Source: Acanthosepion lycidas (Eukaryota; Mollusca; Cephalopoda; Sepiida; Sepiidae). Taken from it: 64,000 nt of DNA. The stretch covers positions 36,345,411 to 36,409,410 of the forward strand of contig OZ010593.1 in NCBI GenBank assembly GCA_963932145.1, in the 5' to 3' direction. The position numbers and the translations under genes were made by a program. The notes below the pieces were generated by a model that was not told where the DNA came from, did no database searches, and saw only the letters and a list, made by a program, of their open reading frames with translations. Positions 12,756 through 22,982 of the stretch are shown in pieces. The stretch's first letter is position 1. Each line of letters begins with the position of its first letter.

Positions 12756-12857
12756 TTAGGTGGGTGCAAAAATAATGACGTAATAATGTCGTTTTTTGAC
12801 GTTAAAAAATACGTCAAAAAACGACATGATTACGTCAATATTTTTGCACCCGCCTAA
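12756..12857 (+). mobile_element. Mariner-type MITE, copy 3 (variant ends)
   Basis: 102 bp palindrome with TA on both sides (12754-12755, 12858-12859). Left end TTAGGTGGGTGC and right end GCACCCGCCTAA differ from the family consensus at the same mirrored position (T to G), and the right arm has a second change. Otherwise it has the same internal sequence as the other copies. Confidence 0.92.
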
Positions 12858-13072
12858 TATTATGGGAGCTGAGTACTGTTGAACCCTATATCCATCGACT
12901 GATATACTTCTGCAAACATTCACGTTTTTCAGTTATATTATTTTTATGTTTCATCTCGGGTAATTTAAAACACATTCAAGATGGTGCAATTTTATTTCCC
13001 GCCAGTATAGATGTATGTGCGTGAGTGTAATTATATGTGCATCACATTCTGCTGTCCATTATTTTTGTAATT

Positions 13073-13212
13073 CCCCTCTCCCCCTCTCTCTCGCCTCTTT
13101 CTCCCCCCTCTCTCTCCCCTCTTTCTCCCCCTGTCTCTCTCTCCTCTCTGTCCCTCTCGCTCTTCCTCTCTCTCCACCTCTCTCTCTCTCTCCCCTCTCT
13201 CTCTGCTTTTTC
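13073..13212. repeat. CT-rich low-complexity tract
   Basis: About 140 bases of CTCTCC/CTTTCTCCCC units. Ser/Leu/Pro-rich frames over it are artefacts. Confidence 0.95.
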
Positions 13213-14133
13213 TCCATGTACTTTGTAGTTTCTCAGCTTTTAAATAATTTACTTTCCTATGAAGATTATTTCACTTGAATTTCCCAACACAAAACTAATT
13301 AGATCTTCTCATCGAATGTATTTCTGCATCTTGATGCCCTCTCTCATGCCAGCTGGGTTGCTTTCTACCGACAAATTTCTGCAGTTTCAGTTCGGTACTT
13401 TCATCTTTTCGCGCCTCCTCCGCTTCTACGTGACTTCTTCGTCAGGAATTTTTTTTTTTTTTTTTTTAGCAATTGAAATGATGCAAACTTAATTAGCACG
13501 TACCTGTAACAGGCCCAGTATTTTTAATTGCTCTGCTTCTCATAGAAGCAACGAGAGAACTGCAAATAGTCTAACGAAATTAGAAACACGCAAACACCTG
13601 TCGTTCTGTGAATCGGAACAATTTTTAGACCTTGGATATTTACTTTCTGGCTGATAAATTGGAGATTGGAGGAAAGGTTAGACTGCACGTGGTTCAAACT
13701 ATTTTCAGTGCGTTAAACTCGGTCAATTTTTTTTCGATCCATTAATACTTTGCTCAGTTTCCGAAATTCATCACTCGCTATTCCTATACGCCATTGGATT
13801 TCTGCTTCAAACATTTCCTAGTTTGTTATTAATATATCAAGATACTTAAATTAATCTATCTACTTGAATTGTACGTCCCTGATACGTTACTCACAGACTG
13901 GAAAGTCTCTTTGGTGGCAAGTATAGCTTTTCACCTACTAAAATTTACGTTTAGTTCATTCTTCTTTTTTCATTGGTTACCTTGTCCAAAAGTACTCTTG
14001 TTTTCATTCTGAATCAGCCATCATCACAAAGTCTGAAACATAATATTATTACAAAACCTTATGTTAAATAGATTAAATTTTCATTAGCCTAAAAATATTA
14101 AGGTTGATTAGAAATGTTCAGTAAAGGATATCG

Positions 14134-14135
<2 letters not shown>
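13213..14135. other. Unrecognised intergenic DNA
   Basis: No gene or named repeat; a poly-T run lies at 13449-13468. Confidence 0.4.

Positions 14136-14203
<68 letters not shown>
14136..14203. repeat. (TA)n microsatellite at the left edge of the large palindrome
   Basis: About 32 TA units directly abutting the left arm of the 14201-17124 palindrome. Confidence 0.95.
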
Positions 14204-14205
<2 letters not shown>

Positions 14206-15115
14206 ATTAGTCGATTTAAAATATGTTTTTTTCGCTACACAGTTCTAACCGTGTTTCAAAAATGGAAGCTAAAAGCCCCGAATCTAATTTTGTAATTAAA
14301 TTAAAGACATTAGTTCCATTTCATCCTCAAGCGAATTTTGGGGTAACTTTTAAAATTAATGGGTTTTAAATACACAGCTAAAACAAAATTCATGTTTCCA
14401 AGGTTACAGATAAATCTATTTTGCTAGACTAGGGGTGTCTGGGTGTTCAATATGTCTATATTTTAATGTATCAGTTATTGTTACGTTTTGGTAGTGGATA
14501 GGGATGTATTTTTCAATGAAATCTAACATCCGTTAAAAGCGTGTCGTCTGGATTGTTTTTTTTTTAATTTTATTGTTAACGGCTAAAATTCTTACGGCAT
14601 TTTTTTCCTTTGTATATTTAAAGTAATTTTAATTACAATTTTAAAATATTTTCATTGTTAGTTTTTATCGACTATATTTCATTTAATAGAAGTAAATATA
14701 TTAGAATTACTTACAGTAAGTAAAATTATTTTTCTATATCAAGTATAAGTATATTACGATTTTTAAAAATTTTATATTTTAATATTTTTTAAGTATTCTT
14801 TAAGTAATTTTTTTTCCACTTACGGCAAAAATAGCTAATTCATTTCTCTGATTTAGTAAACTTTATTTATTTATTTATTTAATTACAATTTAAATTAAGT
14901 TTAGGTTAGAATTCATTTTAATTAACTACAATTTTAATTACATCTTTAAATTATTTTTATAGTTAGTTTTTATAGACTATATTTCATTTAATAGAAGTAA
15001 ATGTATTAGAATTCCTTACTGTAAGTAAAATTATTATTCCACATCAAGTATATGTCTATTACGATTTTCAAAATTTTATATTTAATTTAAATATTATTTA
15101 AGTAATAAATATTAC
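14201..15115 (-). repeat. Left inverted arm with two ~305 bp tandem subunits
   Basis: Outer part matches 16560-17124 in reverse complement. The inner part has a unit containing ACTATATTTCATTTAATAGA at 14671 and again at 14976, so the units are offset by 305 bases. Tandem terminal units fit the 'pseudo-LTR' organisation known in Penelope-like elements. Confidence 0.7.
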
Positions 15116-15323
15116 TTATATGCAAGTCTTTATTTATTAGGTCGTTGTATTCCTTTATGGTTGTTTTATAAAAGTTTCCAGTTTTGTCGGATTTTACTAA
15201 AATTTTATCTGTAGCATTAATATCCTTTACAATCTTATCCAGGCGTTTCTGGAATTTGCTTTTCTTGTCATAGAAATTTATGTTGTTAATTATTTCCAGT
15301 AGGTCTTTTTCGAAAGGGGACAA
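15087..15323 (-). pseudogene. PLE reverse transcriptase, N-terminal piece
   Basis: A 78-codon frame carries 'FEKDLLEIINNINFY', 'FQKRLDKIVKDI' and 'SDKTGNFYK'. These fit the region just before the palm domain of Penelope-like reverse transcriptases, where a DKTxNxYK block is typical. The frame ends at 15087 inside the arm repeat, so the palm is absent on this strand. The palm lies on the opposite strand starting four bases away. It is a fragment without function; the family assignment is by motif only. Confidence 0.55.
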
Positions 15324-15326
15324 ACT

Positions 15327-15945
15327 ATGAATTCAGCTGAGTCTTCTGATCTCATCGGTCTTTTTATATTATACAACCTTACAGCGCACTATGATATTAA
15401 TATAACTGACATTGGTTTGTACAGAGACGATAGCCTCATGGTTATTAGAAACTCAACCAAATTCAAAATAGATAGAATTAGAAAGGTTTTATATAAAGAA
15501 TTTAAAGGCATTGGTTTAAAAATTACGGTTAGCACTAAATTAAAAAAAGTGAACTTCCTAGATATAACATTAGATCTAAATAAAATACATAAACACCTTA
15601 TAAAAAACCCAACACCAATCCTTTATATATACACCCTAAATCAAATCACCCCCCAACTATAATTAAACATATACCGTTATCTATCAGTAAACGAATAAGT
15701 ACAAATTCAGGAAATGACAAGATTTTCGATGAGCATATTAATTCCTATAATAAGGCTCTAAAAATGAGTGGCTACAAAAACCCAAAACTAACTTATATAA
15801 AGAATATAAAAAATGAAAATGAAAAGCATAGAAAAAACAGATGTAGAAAAATAATTTGGTATACACCCCCATACAACCAAATGGTAAAGAACAAATTAGG
15901 ACAAAAATTCCTTGCATTAACAGTTAAGCACTTTCCTTGAGAAAG
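15327..15945 (+). pseudogene. PLE reverse transcriptase, palm to thumb piece
   Basis: The open frame 15327-15662 carries 'SSDLIGLFILY', then 'DIGLYRDDSLMVI' with the catalytic RDD (Y-R-D-D form of the YxDD box), then 'VNFLDITLDLN'. After a frame change near 15650 it continues with 'PPTIIKHIPLSISKRIS', 'YNKALKMSGY' and 'RKIIWYTPPYNQ' to about 15940. This order (YRDD, NFLD, SNHPP-like, IIW-NPP-like) is that of Penelope-like reverse transcriptases. No GIY-YIG endonuclease follows; the arm repeat starts instead. One frameshift and the missing N-terminus make it a pseudogene. Confidence 0.7.
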
Positions 15946-15949
15946 TAAA

Positions 15950-17124
15950 CTAAGTACTATTTTCAATAAAATGAAATATAGTCTATAAAAACTAATAATG
16001 AAAATATTTTAAAGTTGTAATTAAAATTGTAGTTCATTAAAATGAATTCCAACCTAAACTTCTTTTAAATTGTAATTAAATAAATAAATAAAGTTTACTA
16101 AATCAGAGAAATGAATTAGCTATTTTTGCCGTAAGTAAAAAAGAAAAAAAGAAAAAAATTACTTAAATAATTTTTAAATATAAAAATTTTAAAAAATCGT
16201 AATATAAATGTAAAATAATTTTACTTAATGTATTAGGTTGGTGCAAAAATAATGACGTAATAATGTCGTTTTTGACGTATTTTTTAACGTCAAAAAATGA
16301 CATTATTACGTCATTATTTTTGCACCAACCTAATAAGTAATTCTAATATATTTACTTCTATTAAATGAAATATAGTATATAAAAACTAATAATGAAAATA
16401 TTTTAAAGTTGTAATTAAAATTGTAGTTCATTAAAATGAATTCTGACCTAAACTTCTTTTAAATTGTAATTAAATAAAGTTTACTAAATCAGAGAAATGG
16501 AAATTTTACTTAAATAATATTCAAATATAAAATTTTTAAAAATCGTAATATACTTGATGTGATAATAATTCTACAAACTGTAAGGGATTCTAATTACATT
16601 TAATTGTTCTTGAAAGAAATATAGTATATTAAAAATTAAAAGTAAAAAAATTTCAAATCGTAGTTAAAGAAAAAGTATTCTTACGTAGAAACACCCCAAA
16701 AATCTTTAAATATACGAAGGAAAAAAATGCCGTAAGAATTTTAGCCGTTAACAATAAAATTAAAAAAAAATATCCAGACGACACGCTTTTAACGGATGTT
16801 AGATTTCATTGAAAAATACATCCCTACCCACTACCAAAACGTAACAATAACTGATACATTAAAATATAAACATATTGAACATACTGACACCCCTCGTCTA
16901 GCAAAATAGATTTATCTGTAACCTTGGAAACATGAATTTTGTTTTAGCTGTGTATTTAAAACCCAGTAATTTTTAAAGTGACTCCAAAATTCGCTTGAGG
17001 ATGAAATGGAACTAATGTCTTTAATTTAATTACAAAATTAGATTCGGGGCTTTTAGCTTCCATTTTTGAAACATGGTTAGAACTGTGTATCGAAAAAAAC
17101 ATATTTTAAATCAACTAATTTATA
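15950..17124 (+). repeat. Right inverted arm with three tandem subunits and a nested MITE
   Basis: The unit marker GAAATATAGT occurs near 15973 and 16367, and again near 16617. Taking out the 103 bp MITE plus TA duplication leaves spacings near 290 and 250 bases. The left arm has two such units, so the arms differ in copy number. Confidence 0.65.
16233..16333 (-). mobile_element. Mariner-type MITE, copy 4, nested in the PLE arm
   Basis: 101 bp palindrome TTAGGTTGGTGC...GCACCAACCTAA with TA on both sides (16231-16232, 16334-16335). The centre reads GACGTATTTTTTAACGTC, the reverse of copies 1-3, so it lies in the opposite orientation. It splits an arm subunit and is younger than the palindrome. 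Confidence 0.93.
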
Positions 17125-17129
17125 ATATT

Positions 17130-17158
17130 GCTCTGTAAATTTACATTGAGCACTATTT
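17130..17158 (+). other. GCTCT...ATTGAGCACT motif, copy 1
   Basis: GCTCT, ten bases, then ACATTGAGCACTATTTTA directly after the right arm of the 14201-17124 palindrome. The same arrangement follows the palindromes at 19846-19918 and 39588-39726. GCTC and GAGC can pair. Confidence 0.6.
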
Positions 17159-17221
17159 TATAAAAATAAAAATATCTATAAGAACACCGGATTATATATC
17201 TTACTGTTCTTTCTTTTTATT

Positions 17222-17224
<3 letters not shown>

Positions 17225-17257
<33 letters not shown>
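17225..17257. repeat. (TA)n microsatellite
   Basis: About 16 TA units, 70 bases after the GCTCT...ATTGAGCAC motif. Confidence 0.95.
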
Positions 17258-17261
<4 letters not shown>

Positions 17262-17916
17262 TTTATTTTAGGATATTAAAAGAAAAACATGTTAAAAAAT
17301 CACTACACAATTACTAAGAGTAATTACAATTTACTTATTTGGAAGGTTGAATGTCAGACTTCGATACATTTTACGAACTAATGTAACAAATTGTATCTGT
17401 CTAGTAGAAAATTTTCAAAGATTTATATGCAGACAGCTTCGTGTTATGACCTATATTATTTTTTTCGGTCGGTTTGAATTTAGCGTAAGTCACATTTGAT
17501 TGGTTTTTCACGGCAAACCCCACAAGCCTGTTTTTTTTTTTTGTTTTTTTTTTTTATTTTTAAAAAGTATTCTTCTTTCGAAATTAAATTAATCTTTCGC
17601 TCGCCAGTAGTTCGACATCGAGGAGACACATTTGTGGTGTTTAGTATCCTAAAATAAATAATATTTAGCTCTACTCAGTATTAAGCCCTATTTTAAATTA
17701 AATGTTACGTTTAATGAAATTATACTCAGTTTGTTTTCATTTTAGCTGCATACGTATATTGCCTTTATATATACAAAAACGGATTCTTTGAATGATTCTT
17801 TTTACGTTGGTACCTTCTTAAATAACCAAAACGACATAAATTTGCACAGTGAATCCCAAGAATATGCAAACATTTAAATGAGGAACCACGAATAAATTTG
17901 AAATTTATTCAGTCAG
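17258..17916. other. Unrecognised AT-rich intergenic DNA
   Basis: No gene recognised; poly-T tracts near 17531-17556. Confidence 0.4.
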
Positions 17917-18216
17917 TCAGTTATGTGCCATGCGTGATACACGCTTAGGCGATCATGTATCTTTCGAAACATGACTGACGAGGCAGATTTCTTTTCCCGC
18001 ATTAGGTTACCATTTCTTTCTGCGGTAGACCTGTTGCCATCCAATGCTATAGAACCCGGTCTATCCTGTTATTTAACCATAGCTAGGGGGAAAAGACGAG
18101 GATTCATAACTTTCCTAAGGGTATTAGCACGTAAGTGAATGTAATCGATTGGAATGGAATTCGAACACGGCTCTCCAATTCCTAAATCCGAGCCGCTATC
18201 CATTACTCCACCATTC
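17917..18216 (-). mobile_element. Arg-tRNA-type SINE, near full length
   Basis: On the minus strand the element begins near 18214 with GGTGGAGTAATGGATAGCGG (A box, in the form typical of arginine tRNA) and has a B box (GTGTTCGAATTCC) near 18165. A body of about 230 bases follows, ending with a TGACTGACTGA tail at about 17917. Parts recur at 12350, 20822, 21245, 38213 and 45110. Arg-tRNA SINEs (OR1/OR2) are described from octopus; identity with them is not tested. Confidence 0.75.
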
Positions 18217-18280
18217 CTATTTAGCCAAAGCTGGGGGGAGAAGAGGATTTAAATCCGAGCCGCTATCCATTACTCTGAAA
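18217..18280 (-). mobile_element. Arg-tRNA-type SINE, small fragment
   Basis: Repeats the body piece AGCTGGGGGGAGAAGAGGAT and the head piece AAATCCGAGCCGCTATCCAT of the adjacent copy, so it is a second, internally deleted copy or a local duplication. Confidence 0.6.
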
Positions 18281-19220
18281 CAAAAAAAAAACAAGAACAA
18301 GGCAATATACCAAAGTATATAAGTTTCAGTGGGTATAAAATAGATTTTAAAAAATTACTCCCAGCCCGCGTGAATAATTTCAAATATAACTAAAATATAT
18401 ATCGGTAAAAGGATAATATCAATAAATTGTCATAAGTCCAGTCGATAAAAGCAAAAAAAATTAAATTATTTACAACAAAAAATTTAAAACTGATAACCTC
18501 CCAAGGACAATGGAGCATTGGAGCATTAGTTGATTACGAATTACCCCGCTGGGGACTTCACACAATTATGCTATTCTTTTTTTTTTTTTTTTTTTGAATT
18601 TTTAGAACACTTAATAAAACCCTATGATGTAATCGCCATCAATGACAATGCGTTCACGCTCATCACTTCGACGGTGTTTAAACAGCAACTAGCTTTATTA
18701 AAAGCAAAATAAAAATCACAGCGAGCCGAAGATGGTCTTCGAAATACAAATGGCTGATATTCTGGAGTGATGCGATAATTTCTCAAAAAAATCTTGCAAC
18801 ATGAGTGAAGTTTGTGCAAATTGTTTGCTAATAGCAATTAAAGTATATGTTGGTGTATACGCAGATTGATTCACGAGCTACATCAAAATCTCTCAAAGTC
18901 CTCGAGCTAATCCAAATAGCATGGTCATTTCCTGACAGACATTGAACACATTTTATTTGATGTAAAATAGCACTTGATAGTGATATAAATTATTTTCACA
19001 CTGAATTACTAGAAAACATGAACAGCTACACAAATTTTAGGGTACATCAAACAATGCAGATGAATTGATAGCAGAACATGTTTATGCGAACTTTTGCAGA
19101 TATTTCCTGTTGTGAGCCAGCAGAAGGTAAATTATTTCGAAATGAATTTTTAAATTTTTCAATATCAAATTCTCCGAAGAATTTCAGCTTAAAACTACCT
19201 ACGTACATAATATGAATACC
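18281..19220. other. Unrecognised AT-rich intergenic DNA
   Basis: No gene recognised. Two overlapping antiparallel frames (plus 18530-18712, minus 18622-18837) show no domain. Confidence 0.35.
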
Positions 19221-19315
19221 CATATTTGAAATGACGCTCCGTTTATTCAACAGTATATTTAGTTATTTTCATCTATCGGCCAGAATATTCGAAAAAACTT
19301 ATTTAAGAAAAAAAT
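19221..19315. repeat. Dispersed repeat B, copy 1
   Basis: TCCGTTTATT...AGTATATTTA...CGGCCAGAATATTCGA...AACTTATT is shared with 19615-19715 and in part with 39018-39090. Confidence 0.6.
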
Positions 19316-19317
19316 GC

Positions 19318-19415
19318 GCTCTGCGGCAGGATTCGAATTAGCGAATTGTCCCCATTGGCAGTGAGAAACCGTCGTTAGATGCGATGACCGTTAAACCGCC
19401 TTGGCCAGGAAGCGC
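19318..19415 (-). mobile_element. tRNA-like sequence, probable SINE head
   Basis: The minus strand reads TGGCCAAGGCGGTTTAACGG (A box with long D arm) and, about 65 bases on, TAATTCGAATCCTG (B box). The spacing allows a long variable arm as in serine or leucine tRNA. Extra bases and a poor acceptor stem argue against a working tRNA. It adjoins dispersed repeat B, so it is probably its pol III head. Confidence 0.45.
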
Positions 19416-19614
19416 ATCGATGAACAAGCGACGATGAATAGTGCTTTATATACGCAAATCTTTATCAGATACTCGAAATATTTTTATCAGCACAGTTTTG
19501 TATCGTAATGTAAACAATATACTTTCAATAGAAGTGACGAATTTTTATTTATTAACCCGACAGATTTTATTACTTGAAGATATTTTCTTAGTGAATATCA
19601 ATATTTCAGTAGAC

Positions 19615-19715
19615 ACTCCGTTTATTTATTAAACGGCATATTTATTTTTTCTACCGGTCTGAATATTCGAGAAACCTTATTAAAGAAAATATGCACTATG
19701 CCACAGGATTCAAAG
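19615..19715. repeat. Dispersed repeat B, copy 2
   Basis: TCCGTTTATTTATTAAACGGCATATTTATTTT...CTGAATATTCGAGAAACCTTATTAAAG...GCCACAGGATTC follows the same order as copy 1, including the start of the tRNA-like part. Confidence 0.6.
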
Positions 19716-19786
19716 TCTTAATAAATATTCTTAAGACTCCAGATACTTTTTAACTTCTTTTTCAACTATATATACATACAATACAT

Positions 19787-19796
<10 letters not shown>

Positions 19797-19845
<49 letters not shown>
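19797..19845. repeat. (TA)n microsatellite left of an AT palindrome
   Basis: About 24 TA units after a short CA run. Confidence 0.95.
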
Positions 19846-19849
<4 letters not shown>

Positions 19850-19918
19850 TTTATATAAAAAAATTTATAACATAAATAACATATTTATGTTATAAATTTT
19901 TTTAAATAAATAATTATA
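19846..19918. repeat. 73 bp AT palindrome
   Basis: ATAATTATTTATATAAAAAAATTTATAACATAAAT is mirrored by its near-perfect complement around a centre at ACAT (about 19881). No coding capacity. It is flanked on the left by (TA)n and on the right by the GCTCT...ATTGAGCAC motif. Confidence 0.85.
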
Positions 19919-19921
19919 TCT

Positions 19922-19950
19922 GCTCTTCTTTGTATTGAGCACTCTTTTAA
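19922..19950 (+). other. GCTCT...ATTGAGCACT motif, copy 2
   Basis: GCTCTTCTTTGTATTGAGCACTCTTTTA directly follows the 73 bp palindrome. See 17130 and 39743 for the other copies. Confidence 0.6.
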
Positions 19951-20005
19951 GAATAGTAATTGTTGGTTATTGGAATTTATTCCGTATATACCAATTATAT
20001 ACTTG

Positions 20006-20008
<3 letters not shown>

Positions 20009-20074
<66 letters not shown>

Positions 20075-20099
20075 GTGTGAGAGAGAGAGAGTGTGTGTG
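20009..20099. repeat. (TA)n(TATG)n(GA)n(TG)n compound microsatellite
   Basis: TA units to about 20048, ATGT units to about 20075, then GA and GT units. Confidence 0.95.
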
Positions 20100-20395
20100 A
20101 TGTCACAGCTTTTCAAATGTCTTGCAATATATTTACATATCCTTAAACCTGTCTTTGAAGAAATTATATTGCAGCATCATCCCTATCCTAACAAATATTA
20201 TATACAGTTAAAAGAGTATAAAATTATAGGTTACATTGGAATCCGGGATGGTTTTAAAATCGATCAATCAAGCGCATTCCATAAAAAATTGATTTATTCC
20301 TTTTCATTGATAGCGAAAAAACGGATATTACCTTCTAGGAATTTATTTTTTGGCTTTTAACGTTGTTTCCCCATTAGTATTTTTTTTATTTATAT

Positions 20396-20398
<3 letters not shown>

Positions 20399-20437
<39 letters not shown>
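20399..20437. repeat. (CA)n microsatellite
   Basis: About 19 CA units. Confidence 0.95.
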
Positions 20438-20439
<2 letters not shown>

Positions 20440-20613
20440 ATTTGTATATTTACGCATGTGTATTAACCTTTAACATATGAGAGCGACAATACCATATTGA
20501 CAGAACTTTTGTTCCGAAACGTCAACTTGTCCCCTGTCTTTATTTTTTACTATTTTATATTTGAAACAAATACATGCAAGGAGTATTTATAATTTAACAT
20601 TTTACAGAGTGTT

Positions 20614-20617
<4 letters not shown>

Positions 20618-20685
<68 letters not shown>
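20618..20685. repeat. (TA)n(GA)n microsatellite
   Basis: TA units to about 20665 and GA units to 20685. Confidence 0.95.
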
Positions 20686-20821
20686 TGCTTTCAAATAACG
20701 AACAAGTTATTTTATTCTACATTTGGTCCAGTGTGTTGACTTTACGTTATCAATGTTGTTTTTTTTCTTCAAAAGACTTTTAATAAAAAGGCGTAACATT
20801 ATTCCTTCTCTTTGAATAATT

Positions 20822-21100
20822 CAGTCAGTCATTCAATTGCCATACGTAATACACACTTGGACGATCATGTCTCTTTCGATTTATGACTGACGAGGCAGAA
20901 AATCTTTTCCGCATTAGGTTGCCATTTCTTTCTTCGGTAAATTGATTGAAGGCTATAGGGCCCAGTCTATCCTAGTATTCAATCCACTGCTGGGGGGGGA
21001 GAAGAGATGGATTCATATCTTTGCCAAGAATATTTTCTCGTAAGTGAATGTAATAAACTCGACTGGAATTCGAACTCGGACTTCTCATTTTGCATACGAG
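20822..21100 (-). mobile_element. Arg-tRNA-type SINE, copy
   Basis: Aligns block by block with 17917-18216: CAGTCAGTCA tail, ATGACTGACGAGGCAG, TTGCCATTTCTTTC, CAGTCTATCCTAGTATT, GTAAGTGAATG and the B box GGAATTCGAACTCGG. The head beyond the B box is lost. A run of eight G lies near 20991-20998. Confidence 0.7.
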
Positions 21101-21244
21101 AAAACTGATAAAATCATTATATTAATAAGAATGTCTATTCTTGTCTCATTTTTTATTTTAATTTTTGTCTTCTTTTTTTGTTCTTTTATTTCAATTCTTC
21201 TACACAATGTACTCGATATTTCCGCTTATTTTCCTTTTTTCTGA

Positions 21245-21370
21245 ATGTTTGCCTGTTAAACTGACTTGGTAAAAATTTTTTATATTCACTTACGCGTAAA
21301 TACCGTTGGGAAAGATGTGAATCCACCTCTTCTCCCACAAAATATGGGTTAAATAGTGAGAGTGGTGTCA
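21245..21370 (+). mobile_element. Arg-tRNA-type SINE, body fragment
   Basis: TTCACTTACGCGTAAATACCGTTGGGAAAG and GTGAATCCACCTCTTCTCCC match the SINE body in the opposite orientation to the copy just upstream. Confidence 0.55.
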
Positions 21371-21521
21371 CTAAATTATTATCTGAAAACAAAATTCTTA
21401 AAATCTAAAAACATTTTCTGTCTTTGAATAACACATAAAAATTTGATAAACCGTAGAAAATGAATCTGTCAATTAAAATTTATATCGAATTTTTTATAAA
21501 TCGATTGAGCCAGATTTTTTT

Positions 21522-21526
<5 letters not shown>

Positions 21527-21593
<67 letters not shown>

Positions 21594-21594
21594 A
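21527..21594. repeat. (TA)n(TG)n microsatellite
   Basis: TA units to about 21575, then TG units. Confidence 0.95.
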
Positions 21595-22413
21595 TAATTA
21601 ATAGTGCATATATCAAAGTCGGTATTTATGTATTAAATTAGGCTTGATAAATGGTATATATGAATTTTAACATCCTGAATATCTTTCGTGAAACAAATAT
21701 TTAAAGACAAGATAAAGTTAGCGTACCTTCCTCGTCTGAGAATTGCTATATTCCAATAAATCTTTACACTCACTCGGGGGAAAGGCGCTCATTTCGGGGT
21801 AAGTGAGAGTCTTAAGTATGACCATTGTTAAAAGTTCCAGCTACACTGAGTAAAACTTAGCAACTACTCGTACCTTGACAAAGAATTGCCTATGTCTATG
21901 TTTAAAGAGAAATTTTTTTTTAAATGTGGCCGGTATGTAGTGACCGTCTCTGAAGACACTGTAAGATTACAAATATTGCATCGTGTTATTTATTTAATGA
22001 AATGTATCTCTATTTCTTTTATACTAATAGAATAGACAATTTTGTTTTTGAAATATATATCAAAATGGTTTGTTTGAAATAAGACAAACACAAAGCTTTT
22101 TCTTTGTAAATTTTTCATACGGTAATAATGATTGATATGGAACACATCAGTATTCTAAGATCTTCCATAAATCTTAAATATGAAAAGCGAGCCGAAGTGT
22201 AAACATAGACGAAATCCTAGAAATTACCCGATTCACATTTACTGTCATATACAATAAACTGATATCTTTCCAAAAGAATACTCAAATAGTTTTGATTCCT
22301 ATGATTTCTACTGTATTGGAAATTGCAGGATATATGATAAGTTATCTGATATTTATGAATTGATAATTGCTATTTTTATTGCAAAATATGACCTTATTTA
22401 GTATGAAACAGAG
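21595..22413. other. Unrecognised intergenic DNA
   Basis: No gene or named repeat recognised. Confidence 0.4.
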
Positions 22414-22430
22414 TTGTATATATATATATA

Positions 22431-22500
<70 letters not shown>

Positions 22501-22508
22501 CATACATA
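22414..22508. repeat. (TA)n microsatellite with TACA tail
   Basis: About 40 TA units with a phase break near 22433 and four TACA units at the right end. Confidence 0.95.
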
Positions 22509-22689
22509 CCCGATGCAATGAGAACAAATAATATATAAATTCTAACGTTCACAGCATTAATTCAAAAGAGGGCTCAATACCAATAGTAGAGCGATAATTA
22601 TTTATTATAATTTTATCATACAGACAAAAAAAAAATGATTTCGTATAGATATGAGTTTGTGATCCGGGGTTTCATGCTTTGCGATCATT

Positions 22690-22733
22690 GGACACACACA
22701 CACGCGCGCGCGGGCACACACACACACACACAC
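22690..22733. repeat. (CA)n(CG)n(CA)n microsatellite
   Basis: Directly abuts the truncated hammerhead half at 22739, where it replaces the missing 5' half. Confidence 0.95.
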
Positions 22734-22738
22734 CAAAA

Positions 22739-22790
22739 AGGACGAAACGGCTGCCCAGTGCTTTCTGCATTCTGTTGAGAATTCTTGTTC
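22739..22790 (+). ncRNA. Hammerhead ribozyme 3' half plus tail (truncated)
   Basis: GGACGAAAC, a short stem III region, CAGTGC (stem I 3' strand) and the tail CTTTCTGCATTCTGTTGAGA match the intact motifs at 55599 and 55982 from stem II onward. The CTGATGA box is absent because a CA tract takes its place. The cleavage triplet reads GCC, not GTC. Not expected to cleave. Confidence 0.6.
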
Positions 22791-22917
22791 CTATACGAAA
22801 ATATTTGTGTGTGTGATATAAATATTTGGAGATGTGAATAATTTATCAGAATAATTCATCGAGTCTAGAACAAGAATTCTCAACAGAATGCAGAAAGCAC
22901 TCGGCAGCCGTTTCGTC
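22741..22917. repeat. Inverted repeat of hammerhead 3' halves
   Basis: 22741-22790 and 22868-22917 are reverse complements with a single mismatch over 50 bases, separated by 77 bases. The arms contain the GAAAC side of the ribozyme and its tail. Confidence 0.85.
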
Positions 22918-22942
22918 CTTTTTGGGGCCTCATCAGCAGTGC
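22897..22942 (-). ncRNA. Hammerhead ribozyme, complete architecture, mutated cleavage site
   Basis: On the minus strand: GCACTG (stem I), CTGATGA core, a stem II whose loop lies in CCAAAAAGG, GAAA core, short stem III, then GAGTGC (stem I return, five of six pairs). The expected GTC before the cleavage site reads GCC, which breaks the A15.1-U16.1 pair, so activity is doubtful. It lies downstream of the minus-strand PLE reverse transcriptase at 23400-24530, where such ribozymes occur in Penelope-like elements. Confidence 0.7.
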
Positions 22943-22982
22943 GCATCCACTAAAGGTCTGGGTTCGATTCTCGGTAGTGGAT

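Larger units (their letters stand above)
14201..17124. mobile_element. 2.9 kb palindromic Penelope-like element locus
   Basis: The sequence from 14201 inward is matched, in reverse complement, by the sequence from 17124 inward (for example AATCTAACATCCG near 14519 and CGGATGTTAGATT near 16793). The centre carries two pieces of one PLE-type reverse transcriptase pointing away from each other (15087-15323 minus, 15327-15945 plus). Each arm is therefore the downstream region of its own coding piece. Inverted partial copies and odd terminal repeats are known for Penelope-like elements, so an inversion during target-primed insertion is the likely origin. Confidence 0.7.

Noticed and set aside
19318-19415. 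Possible functional serine-type tRNA gene on the minus strand
   Set aside because: A and B boxes are present, but the acceptor stem does not pair well and extra bases disturb the D arm; it adjoins a dispersed repeat, so a SINE head is more likely.
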